Shown one piece after another: positions 1 through 11,739 of a stretch of 64,000 bases of DNA (positions are counted from its first letter, which is position 1; every line of letters begins with the position of its first letter). This stretch comes from Aquatica leii. Its lineage: Eukaryota > Arthropoda > Insecta > Coleoptera > Lampyridae. A program made the translations under genes and the position numbers. The notes beneath the pieces were generated by a model that was not told where the DNA came from, searched no databases, and worked only from the letters and a program-made list of their open reading frames with translations. The DNA lies in contig CM069432.1 of NCBI GenBank assembly GCA_035610365.1, positions 238,418,104 to 238,482,103 on the forward strand, given 5' to 3'.

Positions 1-1179
1 GAATTTGTGATAAGCTCATTCCTTTTTTAATTAAGTATTTTGAGCTTAAACGAGTTAATGGTGGTTCATTGATATCAGTAAATGCTGTGCAAGAGGTACC
101 TTTTTACATAATATTTAAATTAATAATACATACATATATTGTTTTTTTACTAAGTTGCTGCAGCACTAAATATTAGTATATCTACGGTTAGTTCTCTATC
201 TATAGCGGTTGCTAACAACAAGATTCTTAGATCTCTTAAAAAAACGTAAGCGTAGTAAACCTGTTACGAATGTAGAAACTTTTAATGAAAACGTAATTCG
301 CAATGTAATATACAGAATGTACAAAAACCGTAAGTTTACATGATCATACCGACAACATGGTTGAATAACTACGTCACTGACGTTAATGATGTGCATCGAA
401 TTTTACGGAAAACTGGATTTTTTATAAATATTATTTAAATAACTTAAATAAAAAATTATATATATACAGATACATATACTTATATATTTTTTTGATTGTG
501 TCTAGATACATATAAATAGATAAAAAATATGAATCTAGATTAATTTATCTATATGAATTTATATAGATAATTTACAACACTGGCGAGGACTATATAATAT
601 TTTCTATGCTAGTTTTATCTATCTTGACTAAACAAATTACGTGTTCTAATATTTTGCAGTTTACTTTCGTTAGTTTTTTAAAACATATTGTGTGTTTTCA
701 ATTTTAAATTATAAAAACAAATTTTTAGAATTAGCATTAACGGTTGGTTAGTTTTTTGGTCTTCTATTGACTCTTGTTTTTGTAGTTTTATTATTTATTT
801 ATACACTGTTATGGTCCGTAGGTGCCATCTTTTTATTTCGTAACGTTGCTCGGCTATCTTACAGACACAAAAAAACAACAAGTAAGAAAAAAATACGCTT
901 AGGGTCGTCACAGGTTTGCCAAAGATGATTTGAATATTGAATGAGATTTAATGTAGTTGACACTGCCATACGTTCCTTTAGTCTTTGTAGAATGAGCCAA
1001 TAGAACTGATGGTTTCCAGTTACTATTATAAAGTAAAACGGTTTTGAGACTTTTCTTGGACGAGTTGATGAATATTCGTCATTCTGCAGGGTTATATTCA
1101 ACACTGGTTCTTAACTTTGTAAAAAGAAATGATTTTTTTACGGAAATTCTTGTAATAAAATGTAAAAAATTCTATTCTT
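1..1179. other. AT-rich noncoding stretch
   Basis: No recognisable coding, RNA or repeat family was found here. Around 420-580 there is a dense run of TATA/ATAGATA-type simple sequence with short self-complementary pieces. The short ORFs in this stretch show no family motifs and look like chance. Confidence 0.5.
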
Positions 1180-3554
1180 TTAACGCGGCATTAGAGATGT
1201 GGGGAGTAACAAACCCCAGCGCTCGAAGAATGCAGAAAAAATTGACCACTAAACGACGCTAGCGCCTCAGTACCTTCAAACTAAGTATTTCTCTACACGT
1301 GGTTGTTGAAACCTTAGTTCCAGCATAGACACAGTTTATTACACCCCACCTCTCTAAACTCGGAACTTTTTTGAGCAGATTTGTTTTGTTTTTGTGACGT
1401 CGTTTCTACAAGTAGGTTTTTTATTTTTATTAACTATGGTTATGATTTGTGAATTATCGCTTGTATTAGCTCGTGTATTGATGGGAGATTAAAAGAAAGA
1501 GCCTTCAAAGTATACGGCAAGATGCATAAAATGACAAAAACTTTATTTATGAGGACGATTCCGAAGAAGACGACGAAATAGACAATGTCAGCGTGTGTAG
1601 TGATTATCCTGACTTAGAACAGGATGCCAAAGAAGAAAACCCAGAAATGCAAGAGGTCGACGGCCAACAAAATGTCGCAGACCCGGTTGAAGTTCATAAT
1701 TTTTATGGAAAAAATGGAATGACATGGTGTAAGAAATATAACGTAAGAAACGTAAAAACCAGGTCCGAAAACATTATCATCCTCCTGCTAGGAGTTAAAC
1801 CATATGGAGGAAATACCAAAACTCCGCTTCAATGTTTTTTGCTCTTTTTTGATGAAATGATTATTGCTGATATAGTTGACCAAACTAATCAGAGAATTGC
1901 AGAAAAATCTGAAAATTGGAAGACCTGTTCCCATTATGGAAAGACATGCATAACAGAAATGAAAGCTGTATTTGGACTTCTTTATTTAGCAGGAACTTTC
2001 AGAAATAATCATCGGAATATGTCTGATCTTTGGGCCACTGACGGGACAGGCATGGACGTGTTCAGATGTACGATGAGGCAGCGACGATTCTCATTTTTGG
2101 TGTCTTGCCTCCGTTTTGACAATAAAGCCAATAGGCAAGTGCCAGTCAAAATTGATAAGTTGGCTTATATAAGAGCTGTTTTTGAAAGATTTGTCTAAAA
2201 CTGTCAGGCTGCTTATTTATCTTTTGAGAATTTAACTATTGACACAAAAATTAGAATCATTTCGCGGTAGGTGCTCCTTCCGGCAATGTATTCCAAACAA
2301 GCCAGCAAAATTTGGCATCAAAATATATGCCCTGATGGATGCGCGCACATACTATGTTTTGAGCATGGAGGTTTATGCAGGGAAGCAACCTGATGACCTC
2401 TTCGATATAAGCAATCGTCCGAGAGACGTATTAGATAGACTAGTTGGCCTAGTGTCAGGAACAAAACGTAACATCACGTTTGATAATTGGTACACCAGTT
2501 ATGATCTCTTAGTCAATCTACGTTAACTGCTGTAGAAACCATAAGAAAAAATAAGCCAGATCTGCCCGCCCAGTTCTTGCAACCAAAAGGCAAAGAAATA
2601 CACTCCAGTATATTTGGTTTTCAGGTGGAATACACTATTGTTTCGTATGTCGCTCAAAAAGGAAAGGTTGTGTTACTAATATCATCACTTCATCATGACG
2701 ATTTAGTAGACAATAATTCTGAAAAGAAACTCCCAGAAATAATCTCTTTTTATAATTTCAATAAATGTGGAGTGGATGTCGTGAACGAACTGTCGGCATC
2801 TTATAATGTATCTCGCAATAGCCGCAGATGGCATTAACATTTTTTTCTTTACTGATTACTACGGGAATTAACAGCATAGTTATACACAGGGAGAATAACC
2901 ATAGACTGGAGATCCCAAGAAGATTTTTTTTAAAAACATTAGGTATGGAATTAATCAAAGAGAACCAGAGACAAAGACTGTCTAACCCCAGGCTTGCTCT
3001 GGATTTACGCGGCAATATCAGAAAAATTTTGGGTAAAAATCCGGAACCACCTACCAAAAAGAGACAAACAGAGACAGAAAAACTAGATATGTTTGTGAAG
3101 CGTGTTCCGTGTTTTTATGCCTCGAGCATGCACTCATCTATTGCAAAAATTGTACATATGAAATACGAATACGCAATAAATTTTTTGCTACTAGCGAAAA
3201 TTTTATTTGGATTTTTTTGTTTGAAAGCCTTTAGTTTTATTTATAATACTCTGTTTCGATTTGTTTCGTATCTTTATTGAAAAATTTTCAGCAAATAAAT
3301 TAAAAAATCATCTCATTTTTTACTCTAAAAGAACCTACTTTTGTGCAATATCCAATAAAAACAAAAAATAATATTGTTATATGGAGGTTTTAATATTACC
3401 TACTAAGAGAACCCAGAAGAAGACCACAGCACTAATTTTTTTCCAAATTTGATATCAAGAAGGCATAGCTGACCAAATCAATTTGGGGTTTGCTACACCC
3501 CACGTATCACAACTCGTAACTATTTTTGACCTGTCTAACGCCGCGCCGGGTTAA
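1180..3554 (+). mobile_element. piggyBac-type DNA transposon, both ends present
   Basis: Both ends sit in TTAA, the target site of piggyBac elements (1180-1183 and 3551-3554). The left end reads TTAA then CGCGGCATTAGA. The right end, on the other strand, reads TTAACCCGG then CGCGGCGTTAGA. A second inverted pair lies inside: GTGGGGAGTAACAAACCCC at 1199-1217 and, inverted, GTGGGGTGTAGCAAACCCC near 3484-3502. The left end lacks the extra CCCGG seen on the right, so it may be slightly eroded. Together with the transposase relic inside, this is a nearly full-length but dead copy of about 2.4 kb. Confidence 0.88.
1540..3160 (+). pseudogene. piggyBac transposase pseudogene (DDE_Tnp_1_7)
   Basis: Four plus-strand ORF pieces (1593-2198, 2239-2526, 2577-2837, 2828-3280) line up in order with the piggyBac/PGBD transposase family, which cuts and pastes DNA at TTAA. 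An acidic N-terminus (YEDDSEEDDEID) starts near 1548. The three catalytic Asp contexts can be seen: LTID near 2231, TFDNWYTS near 2479, and KCGVDVVNE near 2764. In the last, the second acidic position that is usually Asp is Asn. The family block IPNKPAKFGIKIY is clear at about 2290. Stops and frameshifts near 2198-2260, 2526-2560 and 2830 break the gene. The Cys-rich tail seen in many relatives is not obvious. Confidence 0.9.
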
Positions 3555-4606
3555 TGAAATCCCAAAATTTACAATGTTTCTTTAGTTAAACCCAAATCCC
3601 GTATCAAGTCACTGAGATCTCATTGATTAATGAGATGTAGCTTCTCAGAAGGAACTTACGTCATATCGCTTGAAATTTACATGCTCAAAAAATCATCGTT
3701 AGAAGCTCACAATCAGTTTTTTAACGGTTTGTTTACAAATGGAATATTTAGATATGGTTATGCTTTTTTGGAAACCTTTCAATTTTTACAAAACAAAGTA
3801 ACCGTCCGTGACGTGATTTGTCGGTTCACGTGAAATTATCGGCTTTTGCGATAGGATTTCAGAAGAATTCTTGTTTTTGTTCCACTAAATCAATTTGATA
3901 TAACACGATATACAGCATATATGTGGTATCCATGTTTTGTTTTGGTTTCTAATTTTGAAACCAAATTATCGTTCGTAACATCTTTGAATTAATTCACTTA
4001 AAGGCTTCTTTTGCGATATTGTAACATACAATGTACAAACATTACAAAAACTGTCCGAAAAATGGTTACAGCTTCTTTTACGAATTTCTAATCTTGAAAA
4101 TCACACATAACACAATTTGTAGAACACTGCTTAAAATTTTCTTAACTAAGTGACAGTTCAATAACATTCCATTTGTCTCGTGACAGACCGCGTCAACAAC
4201 AAAAAATAAATGAATAATTTCGCTGGATGCGTTCTGAAAATCTGCAAGTATGTATTCCAGAAATTTCCATTTTAGCATCTTTTGCAATAACTAATGTATT
4301 AGTATTTCCTACTTTTTTCTGAAATTGTATCGTCGTATCCTTTGTAGTTGCCGTTTCCCTTTACGGAATAGCCGCGAACATGTCGAGCTTGTTGCAAAAC
4401 AAATTTTTAATTTTAAATATTACGTTAATCTTAGTCAAAACAGATAAAAATAATATTTTGAAAAGGTGACGTGTAAAACAACGAAAATACGACAATTACA
4501 GATTCTTAAGTCAGCTATAAGAATCATGTCGGTTAGTGTTATATATGGTATCGCATTGATATTTTGAAGTGTAGTAATAACTGCCAAATTTAAAGCATAA
4601 TAAGTT
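3555..4606. other. Noncoding stretch, nothing recognised
   Basis: AT-rich sequence between the piggyBac copy and the inverted repeat that starts near 4607. The short ORFs (3630-3833, 4078-4287, 4435-4626) carry no family signature and are treated as chance. Confidence 0.5.
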
Positions 4607-4776
4607 AATGTATGTGTTGTACGCAATTGACGAATTTGGACAATGACCGAAATTTATACCCAGAACGCGTTGTGGACTTTGTAACATGTTCAGATCGCAT
4701 TGTGGGTATATTTATTAGCATAGTTTCGGTTACTGAGGGAAGCGTTCTACTCACAACGCGTTTTGGGTAAATTAAC
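4607..4776 (+). repeat. Inverted repeat arm A, about 170 bp
   Basis: This block recurs on the opposite strand at about 6117-6287 with roughly 85% identity by eye. It contains its own smaller inverted ends: TACCCAGAACGCGTTGTGGA at 4657-4676 and its near-complement ending GCGTTTTGGGTA at 4769. The core of about 113 bp therefore looks like a miniature inverted-repeat element. Because the match between arms extends past that core on both sides, the duplicated unit is larger than the core. Confidence 0.8.
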
Positions 4777-4967
4777 AAAATCCACTACCCGATTTAACGA
4801 AACTCGCATTATATTTTGTATTGCAAGAACAAATAAAAATAAAATCGTCTTATTTGAACTTGTTTATTTGGTAAAAGAGATTCTATAATGTGGTAACTAA
4901 ATATGTATTGCGTATTTATATCGATCTCACTGAAAAAATATGATTACGATGCTATTATAATTATAAC

Positions 4968-6113
4968 TCATTTATTTTTACAGGTTAATGAGCCATGGCA
5001 TTTGGAATTGCATTTAACATTACGCTGTTTACCGGAACACTTATTGTCAGTACAAAATCTCTTGCAGTTGCACCTCAGAAAACCTTGTCCTGAGCCCTTT
5101 GTTGACATATTTGCTGCAGTCCGCAGAGAAATGCTCTTATTACTCTGAAATGATTGAGAAATACACTGTGAATCAGCTTGTAAGAGCTCATTTCTTGAAA
5201 ATAATCGCTGTAGTGGCCCATTTTCGGTGTTCAGCGTCATTATTAACATCGGTAACAACGGCCAATAAATTTCTTGAAGTTAGGAGGCCTCTGTCAACAT
5301 CTGGAATTTTTACCAAAATATTAGTGCCTTCTGGCAATGGAGAAAAACGTTGATTCGACTCTTGTAACATCTTAGCGGCTTGAATTTTAATTTTTTTATG
5401 TGATTCTTCTCGCTCATTTAGAATTCTTTTATTTCTTTCGAGCATTTCAGGTTTTAAATTGTCATTGGCCGTCATATTACCGTTGTTGTTTACTAAAAGT
5501 TCACTTTCATTACCATCTTGATCATTTACATTTTCTGTACTTTGCGACGTTTCCTCTAAGTTTACTCCACCCTCTACGTTACCGTCTTGATTATCTTGAT
5601 TTTCTATACTTTTCATGACTTCTTCCAAGTCTTCTTCGGTTTGTAAGTTATTTACAATGTTATCTGGTAAATCTGCGTCGCCTAAACCGCCTAGTACCAA
5701 ACATAGCTTCATAGGGACTTCTTCCGATTCCTCTATGAAATGATCTATTTTTTCTTGATTGTATAAATCTTAACCCCTCCAACCACTTCATGTCATTATT
5801 TTTTTCAACCCAAGTAACTAACATGTCACGGACGTCCTGGTTAGCTCTCTCAACAGATCCTTGGCTCTGTGAATGCCTTGGTCGACCCTGAACAATTTTA
5901 AGACCCAGCCAAAGAGTAGCCAGTTCCATAATAGCTGAGTTGGCAAACTCGCGACCATTATCGCTCTGTAGTATAAATGGCGAACCTACCAAACAGAAGA
6001 TGTTGACTAAACTTTAGGCGACTTCTTCTACGGTTTTTGTTTTAAGCGGTCGCAAAAATAAGAATTTTGTTAAGTGGTCTTGATAATTTAATATAAATTT
6101 GTAGGGACCATCC
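4968..6113 (-). pseudogene. KRBA2/SCAND3-like integrase pseudogene (Ginger/Gypsy-type rve)
   Basis: Read on the minus strand, this is the catalytic core and C-terminal half of the integrase-transposase family related to vertebrate KRBA2 and SCAND3. The pieces in order are PDGPYKF-NYQDHLTKF (about 6060-6113), the second catalytic Asp in SDNGREF and the Glu in SQGSVERAN (5660-5992), a linker rich in Asn/Asp/Glu, a block with IPDVDRG (5188-5712), and a Cys-rich tail with GQGFLRC, CKRFC and CNSKCHGSLTCKNK ending in a stop at 4968. The segment holding the first catalytic Asp is replaced by the inverted-repeat sequence. Frameshifts occur near 5690-5720 and 5190-5250. The N-terminal half is absent. 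Confidence 0.85.
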
Positions 6114-6116
6114 GGT

Positions 6117-6287
6117 TTAACTTGCACAAAACGCGTTGTGAGTGGTACGCTTCGCTCAGTGGCCGAAACATTGTGAATAAATTTACCCACAATGCGATCT
6201 GAGCATGTTATAAAGTCCACAACGCGTTCTGGGTATAAATTTCGGTCATTGTCCGATTTCGTCAATTGCGACAACATATGTATTTTT
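6117..6287 (-). repeat. Inverted repeat arm B, about 170 bp
   Basis: Mirror copy of the block at 4607-4776. It joins the integrase relic exactly where the first catalytic Asp should be, and by chance or selection stays open in the integrase frame, so an 87-codon ORF (6014-6277) runs from repeat into integrase. The two arms enclose about 1.34 kb. They may be long terminal inverted repeats of a truncated element, or two insertions of one repeat. Confidence 0.8.
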
Positions 6288-7318
6288 GTGCAATAGATGC
6301 AACTACTAATATTTTACGCAAATTTGGTAAACATAATTTGTTAACAATTTTTAAATTTTTTATTGATAATGTGTACAATAAAGAAATGTCTTTGCTATCA
6401 TAAAATAAACCAAAATAATAAATCATCATTATTTATTTATTTATAAACTAATTAGGAATAAAACTATTATTCACATAGGAAATCTCAACTTACCTCGTAT
6501 GTAAAATAACACAGATAAGAATACAGCTGGACTTTTTTATCTTTGACACTTTTATTGGCTATCAAATAAAATGTTTTGAAATACTTTTTAGTCTTTCCGT
6601 AAACGTTACACGCAAAAAATCGTAAATAATTACGATGTTTGTGTTAGTTAACAGCAAAACAAAACTTGAAATCATAGAGTAATATTTACTTACAGCTTCT
6701 ATTTGTAGAAATTCATTTAACTCTATTTCTAATAAAAAATTATTATTGACAACACGTTTTTGTACTTAGACACAAAGCAGTGCTTTTATTAGTGCTGCCT
6801 ACTGAAAGCTAATCAACTCACAAGAAAGAATCATATTAACATCAAGTATAGACCAAAAGCTTATTAACTATCGATTTACACCACGCAAAATTTTAATTAT
6901 TTAATTATTTAGTAACTACATGCGATTTTGATATTTTATGTTTCATCTTGTTTACATTAATAATTAAAGTAATTCGTAATGTAAACGTTGCAAATTTAGT
7001 CATCTTTAGAAATTTATGTTACATTTTGTATAATGGAATTTACAATTATTCATTGACATTAAACGTTATAAATACTCTTAAATAAAGATATTTTTTCTTA
7101 TTTTATATTTAAGTTTCTTAGGAGTAATTGCATTATTATTTTCACGTTTACGTTATTTGGTATTTAAAAATTTTCTCGTAATTTCATGTTCTTCAATGAC
7201 CATATATTAATAATAATAATTTAGTTATTGACTGATACAACTTTAATTGCAAATTTAGGTTTTTTAAATGGCATTAGAAGTAGATTTTTTTTTGAGAAAA
7301 AGAACAATGAGTACAGTA
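6288..7318. other. AT-rich noncoding stretch
   Basis: No ORF of note and no recognisable transposon motif. The sequence is simple and AT-rich throughout. Confidence 0.5.
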
Positions 7319-7510
7319 AAGCTTAGCATAACGAACGTTAATACGATGCGAGGCCGCACGGCATTGATACTTTCTACTAGAGTAACGTACATTATTTTTT
7401 GTGTTGCTTTTGTAAAATTACATTCCTTCTTGAAAAAATTAATAAAATTTGAAATCACTAGAAATATAATAATGGTACTATATTTATTAGTAAATTTGTC
7501 AAATTTGACA
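7319..7510 (+). repeat. Dispersed repeat, copy 1 (related to 53800-53975)
   Basis: About 190 bp matches the stretch near 53800-53975 in the same orientation. Shared landmarks are AGCATAACG-ACGTTAAT, then CTTTC, then a GAGTRACRTACATTATTTTTT core, and TATTTATA followed by GTCAA-TT. Divergence is high. The 90-codon ORF over it is not shared by the second copy, so it is probably not a gene. Confidence 0.65.
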
Positions 7511-8187
7511 TTAATTTTAACATTGTTTTTTTTTATATGAATGGCAGCACAAAAGCCTACATTATCATGACGTTAAATTAGACTATGGTAATTCATCGAA
7601 TTGTCAATATTTAATTCAACATCAACTTTCTTAATGTCACAAATATTAATAATACTATTAATTCATTTCAGATACTCGATCTCTAACTTACTTAAAAGAA
7701 CAATATTACCACAACTAAAATTTACCTAAATGGTCTTTTCGGATAAATTGCGACTTAATTAAACATTATATTGAGTTCTCGGCTTTCTCGCTACCGTTAT
7801 GTCAGTAAAACTTAATTAATGTCCGGTAGAAAACTGATAACATGAAAAGTAATGTCCCAACCACGCGGAAACGCGTGGCTGGTAGTTGGAAAATAATTTG
7901 TTAAAGCTACATAGACAAATTTAGAAATTTTTTATTCGATCAGAGAAACTGTGTGTGTGCTTATTATAAAGTTTAACGCAATTTTCTAGTTTCTATTTCA
8001 ATAGATCTCTTATATGACTATATTTAGTAGGTTAATAAATATATAATTTTGAAGTTTGAAATAAGAATAGATACAACTAAAACTAAAGAGTATTTTACAA
8101 ATAAATATCTTATTAAACACTGCAGGTTTTACTCAATATACACAAAACAACTCAAAAATACAAATAACAAAAAAACTACTCAGGGGA
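7511..8187. other. Noncoding stretch with one GC-rich hairpin
   Basis: No coding signal. A compact hairpin at 7857-7880 has the stem CCACGCG / CGCGTGG around a GAAA loop, and stands out in very AT-rich surroundings. It may be the centre of an old foldback element. No flanking terminal repeats could be fixed. Confidence 0.5.
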
Positions 8188-8387
8188 AGTTAGCCATAAC
8201 GTTTCATCCATAGATTTCTTCCGAGCGTGCACCGAACGCACGCTTATATTTTTAATGTGAAAGATTAATTTCTTGACAAAATTTCTTAGTAAATCGATAG
8301 TACAAATAGTAGAGCACAAAACAATTAAATAATTGCTACAATACTTTTCCTTTAAAATAAATAAATCATAATTTCAATGAAGTCGTT

Positions 8388-8655
8388 GCGCGTCTTCACC
8401 TAAATATTTTTCTAACTCAAAAAGTATCTTTTCTATTTCGATAATCTTTTATAATAGATAAATGGGTCTATAATCAACACAATATCAAAGAATTGGAAGG
8501 GTGTTTTTTGTTTAAAGAAAATTAGTCAATTTCAAAGTTTAGCCATAACTTTTCGCCGTATCTGTCACGCGTCTTCGCCTAAAATGAATTCTAACTCAAA
8601 AAGTATGTTTTTTATTTCGATAATTTTTTTGCAATAGACAAATGGATATATAATC
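8388..8655. repeat. Diverged direct repeat, two units of about 90 bp
   Basis: The unit at about 8388-8478 recurs at about 8567-8655. Shared landmarks in order are GCGTCTTC-CCTAAA, TCTAACTCAAAAAGTAT, TATTTCGATAAT, AATAGA-AAATGG and TATAATCA. A shorter match, AGTTAGCCATAACGTTTC at 8188 and AGTTTAGCCATAACTTTTC at 8537, may extend the period. It is an old duplication or part of a satellite-like repeat. Confidence 0.75.
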
Positions 8656-8659
8656 ATTA

Positions 8660-9414
8660 TTATTTTAGCGTAGATTGGATGTACAGGCTGTTACGGATAG
8701 ACTTATTATTTTCAAAAGCTTAGATAGCACATTGGTATAGTTGTTTAAATACTTTGTGGCTTTATTATAAATTCAAAAATTATAATGGTTTATGCACGGA
8801 ATATAAAATAAGATATAAACTCATTTTTCAAAATATTGGCTTTGGCTTAAATTAACTAAAATTCATATGCACTTGTGATGCATTACATTAAAATGTTCTT
8901 ATCCTAAACACATTATAAGTTAAAAAAATGCGTAAAATCCAAAAATAATTTATACTAACTTACACTAAACATTATACTTATATTGTTTGAGAGCTTAAAC
9001 ATATTTAATGAAAAAATCATCAGAAACGTTAATTGAGACTATTACTTTTATTCAGTATTGATATCAATTCGTTAGAAATGCTATCAAAGCTTGAATTTAA
9101 AATTTTACAATGTTGCAATTTTACTATTCTGACTATTGTCGTCTTCGACAACCATATATTCTTCGATTCTTTTTTCATCAACCGTTTTAGTTATCTTAAT
9201 AGTTATAAACATATTGATACGTTTAATTTTGTTATTTAATCTTGCAGATGCAGTCGCACTGAAAACTAGACTAACACTTTCTCTATATAAAAGTTTATTG
9301 AAAAGTTTACTGTGCATACAAAAACAAATTTTTTAAATGTGCAGTAACTAATTTTATATTAATGTATCAATAAGAAATTTTTAAAATTCTTTTCCTGATT
9401 AAATTACCAAAATT
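8660..9414. other. Noncoding stretch, nothing recognised
   Basis: AT-rich sequence. Overlapping short ORFs on both strands around 9033-9336 have no family motifs and are taken as chance. Confidence 0.45.
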
Positions 9415-9718
9415 ACGTGTTATTTTTGTCTACCGGTAACTTTAAATGGTCCAACGTAATCAAGGTGCAAAGTGTCAAAAGGATTCGTACTTTTATATAC
9501 GACGGTTATGCAACAATCTTTCACTTTTTCTATCAGACAAAGCAATGCATTTAAGAGAATTAGAATTGCGAGAAATGGCACAAATCTAATTGTGCGTTTT
9601 CACCATTTCACGCAATTTTTAAAACCAATACATTTGTTTGGCCAAATCTTCTTCACACGTCGCAGTGGACATCTTCAGAGCCCAGAACAAACTGATTGAT
9701 TGCACCGTGAAGTCTCGT
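9415..9718 (-). pseudogene. Ty3/Gypsy-type integrase fragment
   Basis: On the minus strand, 9425-9480 reads NPFDTLHLDYVGPFKVTGRQ, the block around the first catalytic Asp of a Gypsy-type integrase. Weaker sequence upstream (CHFSQF... in several frames) fits the zinc-binding region before the core. It ends abruptly at about 9415 and abuts the Penelope-like element at about 9720, so one of the two was probably inserted into or truncated by the other. It is a short broken remnant with several stops. Confidence 0.75.
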
Positions 9719-9719
9719 T

Positions 9720-11480
9720 TTTATTAACCGCCTTTCGATCGGTAAAACTGGTTTCCAAATCTCCGGTAAAGGAAAACTAGAATCTCGGTTGTTATTTGGA
9801 TTTTTAATTATTTCAATGGTTTTCCTAATTTTCCGCTGTTAGTAATTAGAAACATTCGCCAAAATTTTAGTGTTTTTAAACATAGTTTGACCCGTATCTG
9901 TTTCGCCACCTTTGACTTCAAAGATTGTTTAAGACGATTACATCTTTGATGCTCTTTAATACACACTTCTACCCGTTTATCCTATGTATGACTACAAGAG
10001 CAACGAATGCTATCAACGCCGTCAAATGGAAAAGAAATAACTTTCTACACCGAATTTAAGAGTTGACCCAATTTAGGAAGAGTAGAAAACCGACTAACAA
10101 TGCTGTGTTTAGACATTTTTCTTATAAGGTCCGCGGTACTTGTGACATATGGCAGATAAGCGATAGACAGTGGTTGAGACATAGATTCCGGTGTTACTCT
10201 TGGTTTGGCAAACGTAAACTGTGTAATAGACCGCTTAATAATTTTTCTATTGTAATCGTTTGCGACTAACACGTTGGTTAGATGATTCAACTCTTTTGGA
10301 GGATTTTGGGGTTGACTTAAGGGAACAGCTTTGTACACTAAAGAATTCACTACTAATAATTTCTGAGAAGGTGATGATGAGACAACCCATTTAAGTATCT
10401 ATCTGTATGGATAAGTTTTCAATAAACTGAATGTAAAAGTGAACCATCTTCATTTAGATTAACTACAACGTCCAAAAATGGCAAAAAAGAGTTCCTTTCT
10501 AATTCCATAGTAAAACGAATATTATGAGGAATTAAATTTAAATGGCATGTTGGGCGTAGAAGAACTATGTTGCCAAATCACAAAGGTGTCATCAACGTAT
10601 CTGTACCAGCAATTGAGTTTTAGATAAAATTTTTCAAAATCTTCCATAAATATATTAGCAACAACCGGTGAAAGCGGAGAACCCATGGCGGCTCCTGATG
10701 TTTGTGAGTAAAACTTTTCTCAAAAAGTAAAATATGTAGAAGTCAAACATTTTTCGATAATAAGTACTATGTCGCTTGAAATATTGTTCTTGCTGAATAA
10801 AGATCTAATAATGTTAATTGAATCAGGTACCGGCACGTAACAAAGACTCAACATCAAAACTAACAGAATGTCAGTCGGTTGCAAACGAAAATTATGCAAC
10901 TTCTGAACAAAATCTGGCAAATTGAGTAGAAACAAATCAGCCTTCCCTGCTAAAGGTTTTAGTTAACTAAAGATTTTATAAATAAGCCAGTTTATAGCGC
11001 TGACAATAAGTCGAAGAGGAATATTTGACTTTTAGGTAACCCGTAAAATCGAGTAATTTTTAAATCTTTAAGTATTAAAACTTTTTATTGGCTTATTAAT
11101 TGATGATTTTTTTATAAGTTTGGAAAGTGCTTTTTCTATAAATGAAGAAGGATCTTTGGAAATTACTTTATACGACATGTACAGTGCATGTACTTGGAAA
11201 TTATAGGTTTACAACCAAGCTTTATTTTGGAATCTTTTTCTTCAAATGACAAGCTTTACAATTTTGTAGATATAAGTTTATAATTTCAAGAGTGATGTAC
11301 AAATATATTTTCTGTAATTCTAATGTTCTATATCTGAAAGTATGAATAAATTTTTCGGGTTAGGCTTAACGCCGTCATCGTTTACCAAATATCGTAAACA
11401 CACAATACTTGTCCTCAGGTCTTCGTTTAGTAAAGGAAATCAATTTTTAACAATAAGTTTATGCAATTCAGTTAGATTCC
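9720..11480 (-). pseudogene. Penelope-like element: reverse transcriptase plus GIY-YIG endonuclease, degenerate
   Basis: Read on the minus strand, order and motifs match Penelope-like retroelements. The N-terminal block is near 11350-11470. A segment VISKDPSSFIEKALSK lies at about 11120-11175. Around 11040 the RT block LPK then NIPLRL-VSAI is visible, and PVPDSINIIRSLFSKN lies near 10770-10830. The core GSPLSPVVANIFMEDFEKF is near 10630-10685, followed by the catalytic box YVDDTFVIW at about 10575-10600. After a linker with KELNHLTNVL comes the GIY-YIG region: KEHQRCNRLKQSLKSKVA near 9910-9970 and a tail with NNNRD and IWKPVL near 9745-9800. Many frameshifts and stops make it non-functional. 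Its family uses the endonuclease for insertion. Confidence 0.9.
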
Positions 11481-11484
11481 AATG

Positions 11485-11738
11485 CTCAGAACAAATTAAG
11501 ACTATTTAAATGTTAAATCTTATCTGTCCTCCTATATGGTGCTGAACCCTGGACCTTGACGAAAGCTTCCACAAAAAACTTGAAGCCTTTGAGATAGGGC
11601 TGTACAAAACAATTCTTAGAATTTTCAGGGTTGATCATATCTTTAACAAGATTGTTTTAGAAATTTTTCAAAAGAGACCAAAATAATTGATATAATTTAA
11701 AAACGCAAACTAGAATATTTCGGACACTTAATAAGGTG
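11485..11738 (+). pseudogene. RTE-type LINE reverse transcriptase C-terminal fragment
   Basis: The plus strand reads VLLYGAEPWTL at about 11528-11560, then a Lys/Leu-rich helix region (KNLKPLR), FLEFSGL, and RIFRTL near 11712. This is the typical LYGAETWTL...LEAFEMW...YFGHLIR end of RTE/BovB-like LINE proteins. Frameshifts are present. Only the last 80 or so codons remain. Confidence 0.8.
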
Positions 11739-11739
11739 G

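Noticed and set aside
859..1104. Minus-strand ORF with STRPRKVSKPFYF, considered as a transposon relic
   Set aside because: No second motif or neighbouring block to support any family.
7268..7540. 90-codon ORF with hydrophobic C-terminus, possible small membrane protein
   Set aside because: It overlies a dispersed repeat whose second copy (53800) does not keep the frame, and an equally long ORF runs on the other strand.
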